Shown: in pieces, positions 43,457 to 53,376 of the stretch | Position numbering within the stretch: position 1 is the first letter of the stretch | Layout of the letters: each line of letters opens with the position of its first letter | Assembly: GCA_012931725.1 (NCBI GenBank) | Contig: CM022953.1 | Span: 59,537,354-59,601,353 of the forward strand | Source of the DNA: Litsea cubeba | Taxonomy: Eukaryota > Streptophyta > Magnoliopsida > Laurales > Lauraceae | DNA length: 64,000 nucleotides | Direction of reading: 5' to 3' | The notes under the pieces: model-generated | The model's input: the letters and a program-made list of their open reading frames with translations, nothing else | Database searches by the model: none | What the model was told of the DNA's origin: nothing | Position numbers and translations under genes: made by a program

Positions 43457-44751
43457 TGTTGGATATCGCGATCACCGAGAGGGGGGGGGTGAATCAGTGA
43501 TTTCTTAAAAACCAGGTCCAATTTCAACAACAAAAGATCAAATCACACACAAGGACAACAGATTTAACGTGGTTCACCAAAAGGCTACGTCCACAGTTCA
43601 AAGACTGTCCGAACACCGATCCGGAATAGGTCTGGATCTATTTAGTCGCACCAACGACAAAGAGCACCAACCCTTGAGTTTCAGATAGCACCCACTATCT
43701 AGGAAGCACCTACTCCCTTTCCAAGATGTCTGCACCCACAGATAAGATCACCCAATCCCCCAACACCAAGCACCCACTTGATGTTTTACAGAATAAAAGT
43801 TTAGAACTTTTTACAGCCCTTCCCCTCTACAATCTCTCTCTCTCTCAATCCGTTACAAATTGAAATTTAAAGCATAAACATAGAGACACTTATCTATGGA
43901 CGAATCATCATCATCTTCATGAGCACATTCTCGTCCACACTTGCTGTAGAAACATGCAACACAGCAACCTCAACAGCACCTTCTTCTCACCATCACCCTT
44001 CTCTCAAAACCTCTCTTATTTTCAGATCCTAAAATATTGGATCTCTAGCCAATAGAGGAAATTGCTCACGACAAAAAGATAGGAGGAATATCTTTTTGGC
44101 TTTCTTGCCAAGCAAAAGAACCCAACATGAAATTTCTCATTTTGGCTAGGCTGACTTACCATTTGGGTCAGATGAATATGATGGGCCATCTGCTTACTAC
44201 TGTCCAGCACATAATGGGACCCACAGCAACCTACCCAGAAATATTAATCTCGCAGTGCAGAAAAACTGCAAAATATATCTCCACTAAAAAGTTCATAACT
44301 TCCTCTTCTGACCTCGAAATGACATGATTCTTGAGCCAAAGGAAAGATATATCAGAAGGATACAACTTTCATGTTTTGAGATTTAACCCAGATTGACTGG
44401 AAGGTAGAGTAAAAACACCTTGAAGCTGACTGGTTAAGGAAAACAGCAACCTGAGAGAGATAAGAGTTGTCCCGCTGTTCGGGCCATAACTTTAAAACCT
44501 AAAGTCAGATCAACCCAATTCACAACCAAAAATCAAGTCCTCTCACTGATGCACAAAAGTCATGTTGACCACTTTTTAATCCAGATGTTAGATGTGAATA
44601 TATAAGCACAACAACAGTTGGTTCATAGCTATGTTGTTGTACTTCACCACACTTGTTTGCAATGTTTGTGACAATGTGTTGACAGTAATTTCAACACATA
44701 ATCATGCTGGACACTTCATCAAAACTCTCCATAGTTTCTCAAATTATAACA
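43457..44751 (-). repeat. 5' LTR of Copia A
   Basis: 1,295 bp, TG start and CA end on each strand, flanked outside by TSD gtagg at 44752-44756. A small minus-strand frame at 44022-44210 also occurs in the other LTR (37453-37641) only because the LTRs are copies. Confidence 0.95.
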
Positions 44752-46240
44752 GTAGGGTTGATTTTAGAGCTTCGATCACATTTTGGGATAGATTCTATTT
44801 TTTTGGGAAATTGTAATTATTGACTAATTGACTTTTGTATTAAACTTGAAACTAACTTTGGGGCCTATCTATGGAATGTTTCTCATTTTGATACTAGTCT
44901 TGAGCATTCTCATCATATACATATGTTATGGACTTTTATGTTTGCTACAATGCTTTCGCGTAATTTATTCGTGTGAATGTGATTATTATTTCATTGATGG
45001 ATCGAACTCCGATGATCCTTACCGCAGAAACCTGTGGGAAACAAGCGTGTGCGGGCGGGATTTTCCGGCCCGTCGTGCCACGACCCCGGATTAAGGTCTT
45101 GTTTAATGGGTCCTCGGTTCAGGGCGTGACAAAGGGCAAAACCGACATTTCTCACAAAATCTATACCCAAATTTTGAAATTTTCAGAAATTGGCAAAAAT
45201 ATACTTTTTGGAAAGTAGATTTTTCGTTGAGCGATTTTGTCTTCTTCGTCGTCTTCATTCAGGGCCTGTAAATGCTTTTTTCAGCCTTAAGGAGATTGGG
45301 GCCCACTTGTCACTTTATATATAGGGAAAAAAGTACTATACCTACGTGTACTTTGGTCTTTTTGCAGAGTACCGCCTGTACTTTGGTATTTGTGACTAAA
45401 CCTACCTGTAGTTATAGTTGACTTGCAAATACAAACGGCTGTGATGGAATATAGGAAATGACAAATTTACCCTTCCACATATAAGGTCTCTATTCGCGTT
45501 TTTGGTTCATTTTTCCATTTTGCGCTTGCTCTTAGGGTTTGGCGATTTTGGGCGATTTTGCGGTTAGGGTTTACGCAGGCGATTTTGTGCTTGAAATTAG
45601 TGTACTTCACAGGCGATTCTCATTTCTTGCAAGGCAATTTTGCGGTTAGGGTTTACACATGCCATTTTTTCGCTTGCGGTTATTTTTTTTCTCACTTCTT
45701 GAAAGGCGATCTCTTGTGGTTAGTGTTCTTCAGGCGATTCTCACTTCTTGAAAGGCATAGATGACTGTTGTGAAAGAGGTTTGGTTTTACACAGGCAATT
45801 TTGTTGAAAGAGGTTACTGCACTTGCGGTTACTGTTCTTCACAGGCGATTCTCATTTTTTTAAGGCGATCTCTTGTGGTTTGTGTTTACTACGATTTTGT
45901 TGAAAGAGGTTAGTGCACTTGCGGTTAGTGTTTTTCACAGGCGATTCTCACTTCTTGAAAGGTGATTTTGCGGTTTGTGTTATTCACAGTTGAAAGACGA
46001 TTTAGCTTTTTGTGTTTTTCACAGTTGAAAGGCGATCGACGGACAGCAAGAGTTTTTAAGGCAAGGCGGGAAGGTCGAAGCCATCTACTCAGGCTAAAGA
46101 AATACCTGAAAGGGGGGATTGGGTCGAAGCCATTTACTCGGCGTCAATGGTCAGCTTGAAATCTTTGACCAGAGCTTTGATCTTTTTTTGCATCTCTCCT
46201 GCCATCTACTTGGCGTCAAGGGTCAGCTTGAAATCTTCAT

Positions 46241-46596
46241 ATTGATGATGTTGTCAAGGGGTGTTTGGGGTCACTGGATACGGCGGGGAAGAGCACAGGG
46301 AGCGGAGGGAAGAAGTGGGGTCTGGCACCGTATCAGATTTTCAATCTGGGAAACACGTCTCCCGTAACGGTTCGGAACTGGTGGGGATATTAAAGAAGCA
46401 ATTAAAGGTGAAGGCAAAGAGAAATTATGTGGAGATGCCTGGGAATGGGGACGTGCCGTTTACGCATGCGAATGTGAGTTTGGCGAGGAGGGAATTTGGG
46501 TATAAACCGACTACTGATTTGCAGACTGGTTTGAAGAAGTTTGTGAAATGGTATATGTCGTATTATGGGTATCATCGGCATGGGAAGAGGGTGTAA
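46241..46596 (+). pseudogene. GAE: Captured fragment of UDP-glucuronate 4-epimerase
   Basis: The host enzyme converts UDP-glucuronate to UDP-galacturonate for pectin synthesis in the Golgi membrane. In one frame from 46241 the sequence reads IDDVVKGCLGSLDTAGKSTG to IFNLGNTSPVTV. After a one-base shift near 46370 it continues ELVGILKKQLKVKAKRNYVE, MPGNGDVPFTHANVSLARRE, FGYKPTTDLQTGLKKFVKWY and ends YYGYHRHGKRV before TAA at 46596. This is the C-terminal quarter of the plant GAE family, which is usually single-exon. The catalytic SDR residues lie in the missing part, so it is inactive. Sequence after the stop to about 46900 may be captured 3' UTR. Assignment rests on recognition of family wording. 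Confidence 0.85.
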
Positions 46597-47076
46597 ATTG
46601 AGTTTGGATTTGGTTTTTGATTTTGAAGAAAGTTTTTCTTTTTTTGGGGGGAAAGATGATGATGATGATGAAGATGAAGATGAAGATGAAAGAAAGGAAA
46701 AAATACTGATTCTTTTTGTTGTGGGGGGATTTGGTGGGAGGGGAGTGAAGAAGAAATGGCTCTCTCTCTCTGTTTGGATTTTTTTTGTGGGGTTGTGTAA
46801 AGTTTGGAAATTTTAGTTCTATATCCGATCCAATTGACATTTTGCATTGGCAATTTCCCTCCCTCTGTTCTTGATTTTCATGTTTGTATGATGCTTGAAA
46901 GGCATTTGGGAACTGGGATTTTAGGGAGTTTTTTTTAATCTATCCGTTATCTCGTTTCTTTTTCTTGATCGTCATCTTGGGTGATCATGAAATTTAAGAA
47001 TCGTAGTCGGTTTTAGTTCTTCTCTATCAAATCGAACTGAGAGTCCGCATTTGCAACTTCTTGTCTTCTTGCTTTT

Positions 47077-47080
<4 letters not shown>

Positions 47081-47117
<37 letters not shown>
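47081..47117 (+). repeat. Poly-G run of 37 bases
   Basis: This is a homopolymer inside the Pack-MULE. Frames across it (47061-47255 plus, 46972-47214 minus) are artefacts of Gly/Pro runs. The remaining MULE sequence, 47118-47840, shows no gene I can support. Confidence 0.9.
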
Positions 47118-47118
<1 letters not shown>

Positions 47119-48830
47119 GTCTTTGGATGATAAGAGCATTGGAAACTGGAAGCTTTTGGATTGTAATCGTGTACGATCATGAAATTTATAACTTTGGATT
47201 TCACAGATGGACAATCAGAATCGACATTCAATATCTAGATATCTACAGGCTCTAAACATTAGAAAAATGAAGATTTTTATAAATGGCAATTGTATAGATG
47301 TAAACATTACAGATCATGAATACATTCTCTCTATCTAATATGATTTGTTTCTTTTTTCTATTTTTGTGTGAAGTCTATGCCCTGATGAACCTCTCTGGTG
47401 TTATAGGTGTTTGGATTCATTTTCTACCAATGGAATGATCAACGTGGGTCACCTTTTTCATCAATTAAGAGTGGAATTTGGTCGAGAGCTAGGCGTTTTG
47501 GGGTTGTTGAGAGCTTGACATTTTCTAACTTGAGTGTTGTTGTGATTTCTTGATAGATTATGCGATTTGGAGAATTGGGTTCTACTCGTTTCATGTTGCA
47601 GATGCTCGATACTAGTGGGTTTTTGCGATTTTTAATTTTACAGTGTTTGTTCATCTGGGTCCTGATCATAGGCCTCCTGTGGAGTGGCCCACCACAAATT
47701 AGTCTTCTCCGCAAGCGTGGAGCTGCTCTTATGTCTTTCCACTTTTATAGCCTTGGTTCAAGGGCAAATATGTCTTTTTGGGATAAAAATTTGGCCCCAG
47801 TATGCACCAAAGGCATTTTATACGACCTACATCGTTAATACTAACAGTTTTCGTTCATTTTACAAGTCAGTTAAAACTACAGGTAGGTTTAGTCCAAAAT
47901 ACCAAAGTATAGGGGGTACTCTGCAAAACGTCCAAAGTCTAGGTAGGTATAGTGCCTTTTTCCCTTATATATATAAAGGGTCCTCTTCTCCCTTTTTCAC
48001 ATTTCATTTTCCTGCAACATTGAAGAGGGGCTAGGGTTTCCATGTTCCTGCACTTTCTCTCTCCTCTAGAACACTCTTATCTTGAAGCCAAAGCAAGGGA
48101 TTGATCTCCTAGAATTCTTCTTCACTCTCCAAGCTTCTCAATGACACTCTTTTTCAAAGGTTTTAAGCTAGGCAACTCTCTCTTTCAAGCTCTTCTCTCT
48201 TGTTCAAGCTACATAAGGTTGGCCATTGTCTTCCTTTCATGAAATATTGGTTTTTCGAACCATTTGTAGTGTTTTTCTCACACATGCAAAGAAGTTTCTT
48301 GGAACTTGCCAAATGACTGATTTTTCTACGGTTTTATCTCGGCTATTTTGGGGCTTTTGTAGATTGGAGGCTTGGGACTCTAGCGAGAGCATTTTAGTGT
48401 ATTTTGCCCTTCACCTTGACCAAGGCAAGTTAATATTTCAGCTAACATGTGATTTGTTCAATGTGAATAGTTCCATGAAATTCTTCTTTATATGTTTCTT
48501 CTCCATTTCATGTCAAGGTTTTATCTTGAAGTGTTTTATGAAATGTTTTATGCTTATTTTCTTTGAAATGCAAATCTTGAAATGTCTATGTTCTTGCATT
48601 CATCTTCTTTTTATCAGCCCTTTTTATTCTAAGATTCTTGACATCTTGATGAATGGAGAAACTTTGTTAGCATTTGATTTTTTTGTTGGATGGAATGGAA
48701 TGAAATATTGTATGGTTGTTTCATAGAGTTTTATGAAGATAGGAGAAGCTCATATTTTAAAGAATAATATGGATGTGAAGGAGGGAAGGAAAGAAGAATC
48801 AAATACTGAGGAAGAAGCCCAAAAATCAGG

Positions 48831-48950
48831 GGAGAAAAGCTCCCTGCACGGATTGGACACCAGACCAGCTCGCTATAGCAAGCCAGTCTACTGCCTGGTA
48901 CTCGCCAAGCAGAAGCCCAGCTCGCTATAGCCAGCCAGGCTTCTGGAAAG
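48831..48950. repeat. Palindrome-rich cassette in LTR2 (G1)
   Basis: Words such as agctcgctatagc and ccagctcgctatagccagcc recur. LTR1 has the perfect 16-bp palindrome gctcgctatagcgagc at 27277-27292 in a shorter version of the cassette. LTR3 has the equivalent at 62905-63020. Confidence 0.7.
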
Positions 48951-50069
48951 GTCTGTTTCAGCAGGCCTAAGGGTCTGGTTTGGGGCCCTTTGAGGTCCAT
49001 TTTGTGGGCCTTTTCTTGGCTATTTTAGGGGTCTATTCTAGACCTGTTTTAAACTCTTTTCAGCCCGTTCTTTCTCTTCGTTCTAAAGCCCATTTATCTC
49101 CTATTGAATGCCTAAAAGTCCATGAAAGAATTGGATAAATAGTGATGCTTGAAATGTGGATATTGAACGAAAGACTGTTGATGTGAAATATTATCGGGAT
49201 GTTTCTTAGTCTTAAAACACACTTATTTATCTCAAAGTATTAAGGATTTTCATTGGTGCCAAACTCCTATTTGTAAATCAACTTTTGGATACTAAGTGTG
49301 CATTGAGACTTTCCCAGGTAAGTCATTGATTCATCATGCACTATTCCAATTCCAAATTATCGAATTGTATGTGCTTCCGCATGTAGATTGATTTTCGAAA
49401 TGAAGTGAATGGTTCCCCATGATTTGAAAGTATCGATAAAACAACTCGATTTAGTGAGTGAAATGTCTGTTTGCAAATTGTTCAGAGTAGTTGCTTTATC
49501 GATAAAAGTGTTTTGAATGATTTCGAATGCATCGATTTATGTTCTTCATTCGGCACCACTAAGCTTGGGACCCTTGTTGGATTGATCACCCTACTTGGAA
49601 TCCTTAAATTGTACTTTGCCAACTGTAGTTTGGAGCTCTATATGAGCGAGTGTTTCCGGCCATGGCGACAGTGAGATCTTTTATTCCATTTTGCATGGTT
49701 TAGAATTGATCGAGTACTTTTCTTCGGTAAATGAAGTACGTATTGATTGAGTACTTTTGCAGTACGTTCTGAGTGAGTGCTCCTTGTACCTCGATAATAG
49801 GGGAATGTAGCATATGTGGTTGCCAATTGTTTTATTCGTTTGTTATCATTTTATTTGAATGTCATTGTTTCACTAAATTGTCATCGTTTCTTCGAGTCTT
49901 TATACTTTACGAATTGTTTAATGTTTCGTAAATGTTCTTCATATTATTTCTAACTTTGATTAGGATTTCAAATGTATTTATACTCTTTCTGTCAAGCGTT
50001 ATAAATCTCGTTACCTGTTTTATTGGCTTGCCTGGCCGTCGTGTCTGACCTATCTTTGTTTGGTACCAG

Positions 50070-50175
50070 ATCTGACCCCTCAGCTTTTGAGGCGCAACTT
50101 GATAAGGAGGCGATAGCGCATACTGAACGTGAGTGGCAACCTGATGATGTTGTTAAAACATCGAATCGTACTTGA
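50070..50175 (+). other. Conserved terminal exon-like segment, LTR2 (G1)
   Basis: Same as 28320-28425 but with lysine in place of glutamate in the acidic part (LDKEA). The branch-point-like CTGAC, T-rich stretch and CAG ending at 50069 are unchanged. It ends EWQPDDVVKTSNRT and TGA. Confidence 0.5.
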
Positions 50176-50569
50176 GCTGCTGACCACCTTGGGGTTGACT
50201 ATTTTGTTGGGTTTTTGTTTATAGCCATTGTTGGCTTGTTTCATTTGGGATTTTTAATTAAACAACTTTTATTGTATGAACTTAAATTAACTTTGGGGCT
50301 CATATATGATATGTTTCTCATTTTGATACTAGTCCTAAATGTCCATTTTACTTATATGTTTGGAATTAATTGTTTACTACAATGCTTCCGCGAGTTTTAT
50401 ATACTGTGAATGTGATTGCTAGATAGTAATGGATCGAACTTTGAAGATCCTTACCGCGGAAAAGCTGTGGGAAACATGCGTGTGTGGGTGAAATTTTATG
50501 GCTCGCCACGCCACGACCCCGGACTAAGGACTTAATTAATGGGTTCTTGGACCGAGGGTGTGACACGCT

Positions 50570-50581
50570 TGGTATCAGAGC
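50570..50581 (+). other. PBS of internal region B (initiator Met tRNA)
   Basis: TGGTATCAGAGC lies four bases after the end of LTR2. Confidence 0.9.
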
Positions 50582-50728
50582 GAGAAATATTGAAGGCAAT
50601 TAAAAATGGATTAGAAACATAGGATCGTGGCAAGGATCTGATATAATTCTCACAAGTTAGTATCGATTGGGTTTGGGCACGCTTTATTTAATTTATTTTG
50701 TTGTAGTAACAAGTTGTTTTGTAGCATT

Positions 50729-51857
50729 ATGGCTCCGCGCAGACCTCCTACTACTGGGAAAGCTTCGGGTAGTAATAGTGGCAGTGCAGTTGAAAATCCA
50801 ATGACAGGCCAAATGCAACAACTTATGCAAATGTTAGTCGAGCAACAACAAAGAGCTAATGAAATTAAAGTTAGGTTCCAAGAACAACAAGCCAGACTGC
50901 AGGAACAAATGGCGAAGAAAGACGAAGAGTTAACTCAAGTTCAGAGACAGTTGTTAGAAGTTTTGGGTAGGAGACCAGATCCAGTGCCAATGCCAAATGT
51001 GGGAGCACAGTTTCTCAACCAGAATAGAGACAGGGATCCTAATACTTTGTTTGAGAAATTTTGAAAGAGACGCCCTAAGGAGTTTATAGGACAAGAGGAT
51101 CCTTTAGAAGCTGATGACTGGCTAGCCCGCATGGAGAACAACTTTGATATTTTTACATGCACAGGCAGGCAGCAAGTTCATCTAGCATCTTCAATGTTCA
51201 CTGGATTGGCAGATATTTGGTGGAAGACCATAAAGGAGGGTTTTCAAAATATTGAGAACGAGATTGCTTGGACCACCATCAAACAACAGTTCAGTGAAGA
51301 ATATGTCCCTGTACACATCAAGAAGCAGAAAGCAGCAGAGTTTCAATTGTTCAAGCAAGAGGACATGACCGTCTTGGAGTATCTTACAAAGTTTGAGAAG
51401 TTGTCACGTTATGCACCAGAGCTTGTTGATACGGAAGAAAAGAAAATCACCAAGTTTATGGATGGACTCAATCCCATCATCTTGAGGGATGCCTTAGGTG
51501 TTGTGCCACCGGCTAATTTTCAAGAAGCTATTAAAAGAGCTTACAGATTTGAAGATATTAACAATCAAATCATCAACGATGCACAAAGGAAAAGGCAGCA
51601 GTACCAAGGGCAGAAATCCAATGCAAGGCAAGAGACAAGGACAGAAACCGAAACCTCAGACACCGGTTGCTTATATTCATTGTGGCAAGAACCACCCGTC
51701 ACAAGAATGTTACAGAGTTACAGGAGCTTGTTACAAGTGTGGTGGGTTTGACCACCTAGTCAAGGACTACGAGAACATCAGAAACCAAGACAATAGACCT
51801 CCACAGCAGCCCAGGCAAGCACCGCCGCAGAACCAACAGGCAGTGCAGAATCAGTAA
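50729..51857 (+). pseudogene. Gypsy B gag
   Basis: It starts MAPRRPPTTGKASGSNSG at 50729 and is open to TGA at 51062-51064, a stop also found in copy A at 29312. The same frame resumes to about 51625 (capsid: FTGLADIWWKTIKEGFQNIE, KITKFMDGLNPIILRDALGV). It then shifts into a frame (51498-51857) that reads KPKPQTPVAYIHCGKNHPSQ and CYKCGGFDHLVKDYENI. The last knuckle ligand is Tyr rather than Cys, so zinc binding is doubtful. A Gln/Asn-rich linker follows, with TAA after QNQ at 51857, then leads to protease. Confidence 0.88.
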
Positions 51858-52004
51858 AGGCAGCCTCAGCAACAACCTCGTCAGCAACAACATAACCAGA
51901 ATGCCTGTCCACCTCAACAGCAAAATAGAAATGTACAACAAGGAAGACAGAAACAAAACAGAAACAGACCACAACAACAAGGCCGCCTGAATCATCTGAA
52001 CCAA

Positions 52005-52490
52005 GTGGACGCAGACGCAGTTGGTAATGTAGTTGAAGGTAAACTCCTAATCTGTGAAGTAGAAGCTAAAGTGTTGTTTGACTCAGGATCAACCCATTCC
52101 TCTATATCTCTTGTGTTTGGAAAATTGATTAGTGTATATGCTTGTGAGTTAGAGTTTGTCTTGAATGTCACAACTCCAGTAGGGAAACGAGTTGTGTAGT
52201 ACATATTACCCTAGGTGCTCAGTGAAGATAGGAGATGTCACATTTCCTGCAGACTTCATCATCTTAGATATGCATGACTTCGATGTCATTTTAGGCATGC
52301 ATTGGCTGGCAGGACATCATGCCTCCATGGATTACTTTGGCAAGACTATTACATTTAGATTGGATGGGATATCCACTGGAGTGAAATTTCACGGAGAGAA
52401 AAGGATTTCTCCGGCTAGATTTATTTCAGCTCTTTCTGCAGCTAAATTGTTGAGAACGGGATGTGACGGGTTCATTGCATTTGTTTCTAA
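52005..52490 (+). pseudogene. Gypsy B protease
   Basis: LFDSGSTHSSIS marks the active site near 52077. After the stop at 52197-52199, shared with copy A, the shifted frame reads STYYPRCSVKIGDVTFPADF and VILGMHWLAGHHASM, where copy A has GMDWL. The interval runs up to the Copia B insertion point, where the TSD ggatg (52491-52495) begins. The host sequence continues at 58638. Confidence 0.85.
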
Positions 52491-52495
52491 GGATG

Positions 52496-53376
52496 TGTTG
52501 GGATTGGTGTATGCCCTAAAGCCCACTAGCTGCACTCTCATCTTTTGTTACTGGATATTTACTGGTTATTTAATGGAATGACTTTTTTCTCTTTAAACAT
52601 GTATATATGTATGGTTGTGTAAGGCCCATTGTTTCTAGTAAATGAATTAGGTGTGTAGTGTCTACACATAGATAGGTCTAATTCATGGACACTGGAAACA
52701 ACATATTTGTTCATAACTGAGAGATGGAGCTGGGCACTTCATCTTGGTATAAGTTATAATGAGAGACTCTCCTGTATTCAGGGTGACTTACCTAAGTCAT
52801 GGGAGGACTTTCCCGGATTTATCTCATTAATGCATATGCAATGCATTGAACAGGACCATGGTAGGTGTGATCTCTAAAATAAAACTATCACTGAGAGAGA
52901 TCAAGCCACCTCATGCTACTGAGTGACCAGTGCTCTTAATCTTGAGCATTTGTGGATGAACTGACGAAGTCAAGTTCTTGTGCTTTAATTCACTATGGGT
53001 GAGATTCTTTTCATGGGTGAATAGCTCTGTGTTTTGGGTACTTGGACTTGATCAGTTGGGACGTGCAGATGCAATAAAGAATCTATGCCATCTAATGATG
53101 GAATGATCGTCCCCTTAGAATTATCCGATTAATCATCAAAATCTAAGATCTTAGTATATGGATGTTCCATATGGATATTGAACTTGTGGGTCGCTCCCTG
53201 GACCAAGAGAATGATATCTGGATGATGATTAAGTTAAGGATATAAAGTTCTAAGGTTTAGATGTAATCGAGAAGGTTGATAGTACATTCGATAACCTGAC
53301 TTGATTACGGATGTTACATAGAGGGGCATTCAGGTCATTACACTTAGTAGGTCAAAGACAACTGTCATTTTATGAC
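52496..53376 (+). repeat. Truncated 5' LTR of Copia B
   Basis: It matches the first 880 bp or so of the 3' LTR up to tcattttatgac, after which the 3' LTR reads gagcctatta and this copy reads aatactgggg. The match is about 97% by eye. Confidence 0.92.

Larger units (their letters stand above)
36892..44751 (-). mobile_element. Full-length Copia retrotransposon (Copia A)
   Basis: LTRs at 36892-38185 and 43457-44751 both start TGTTGGATATCGCG. The TSD gtagg lies at 36887-36891 and 44752-44756. Length is 7,860 bp. On the minus strand the order is 5' LTR (43457-44751), iMet PBS, gag, protease, integrase, RT, RNase H, purine tract, 3' LTR. Integrase before RT defines Copia. All coding pieces share one frame. 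A related solo LTR lies at 7826-8945. The long gag with three zinc knuckles and a coiled coil suggests a Tork- or SIRE-like lineage, which I cannot settle by eye. Confidence 0.95.
34066..45131 (+). mobile_element. Solo LTR, family G2, carrying a nested Copia
   Basis: It starts TGTCAGACCCCGACCCAGGTTTGG and ends TTCAGGGCGTGACA, with TSD aaggg at 34061-34065 and 45132-45136. Removing it rejoins tttttcaagaaaaaggg to caaaaccgac, as read uninterrupted at 61840-61860. Its own sequence is 34066-36891 plus 44757-45131, about 3.2 kb. It has a TATA box (34566-34573), a candidate splice donor at 34815, a palindrome-rich cassette and the terminal exon. No internal sequence remains. Confidence 0.92.
45324..47964. 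mobile_element. Pack-MULE (Mutator-like, non-autonomous)
   Basis: Terminal inverted repeats start GGGAAAAA at 45324 and end TTTTTCCC at 47964. They match over roughly 110 bp (ctatacctac, actttgg, tttgcagagtacc, ctaaacctacctgtagtt). The 9-bp TSD ttatatata lies at 45315-45323 and 47965-47973, the length expected of Mutator. Removing the element restores cactttatatatataaaggg as in LTR3. Total is 2,641 bp with no transposase. It carries a captured UDP-glucuronate 4-epimerase fragment. The interval 45520-46060 is a degenerate repeat of aggcgattctcacttcttgaa words. A 37-base G run lies at 47081-47117. Confidence 0.93.
33743..50565 (+). repeat. LTR2 of Gypsy composite, shared by copies A and B
   Basis: It starts TGTCAGACCCCGACCC at 33743 and ends GGGTGTGACA at 50565. 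Its parts are 33743-34060, 45132-45323, and 47974-50565. Insertions are a G2 solo LTR (34066-45131, TSD aaggg) and a MULE (45324-47964, TSD ttatatata). Without them it is about 3.1 kb. Copy A's purine tract precedes it and copy B's iMet PBS follows it, so one LTR serves both. Confidence 0.92.

Noticed and set aside
47061..47255. Gly-rich and Pro-rich frames
   Set aside because: They are produced by a 37-base G run. The rest of each frame has no recognisable content.
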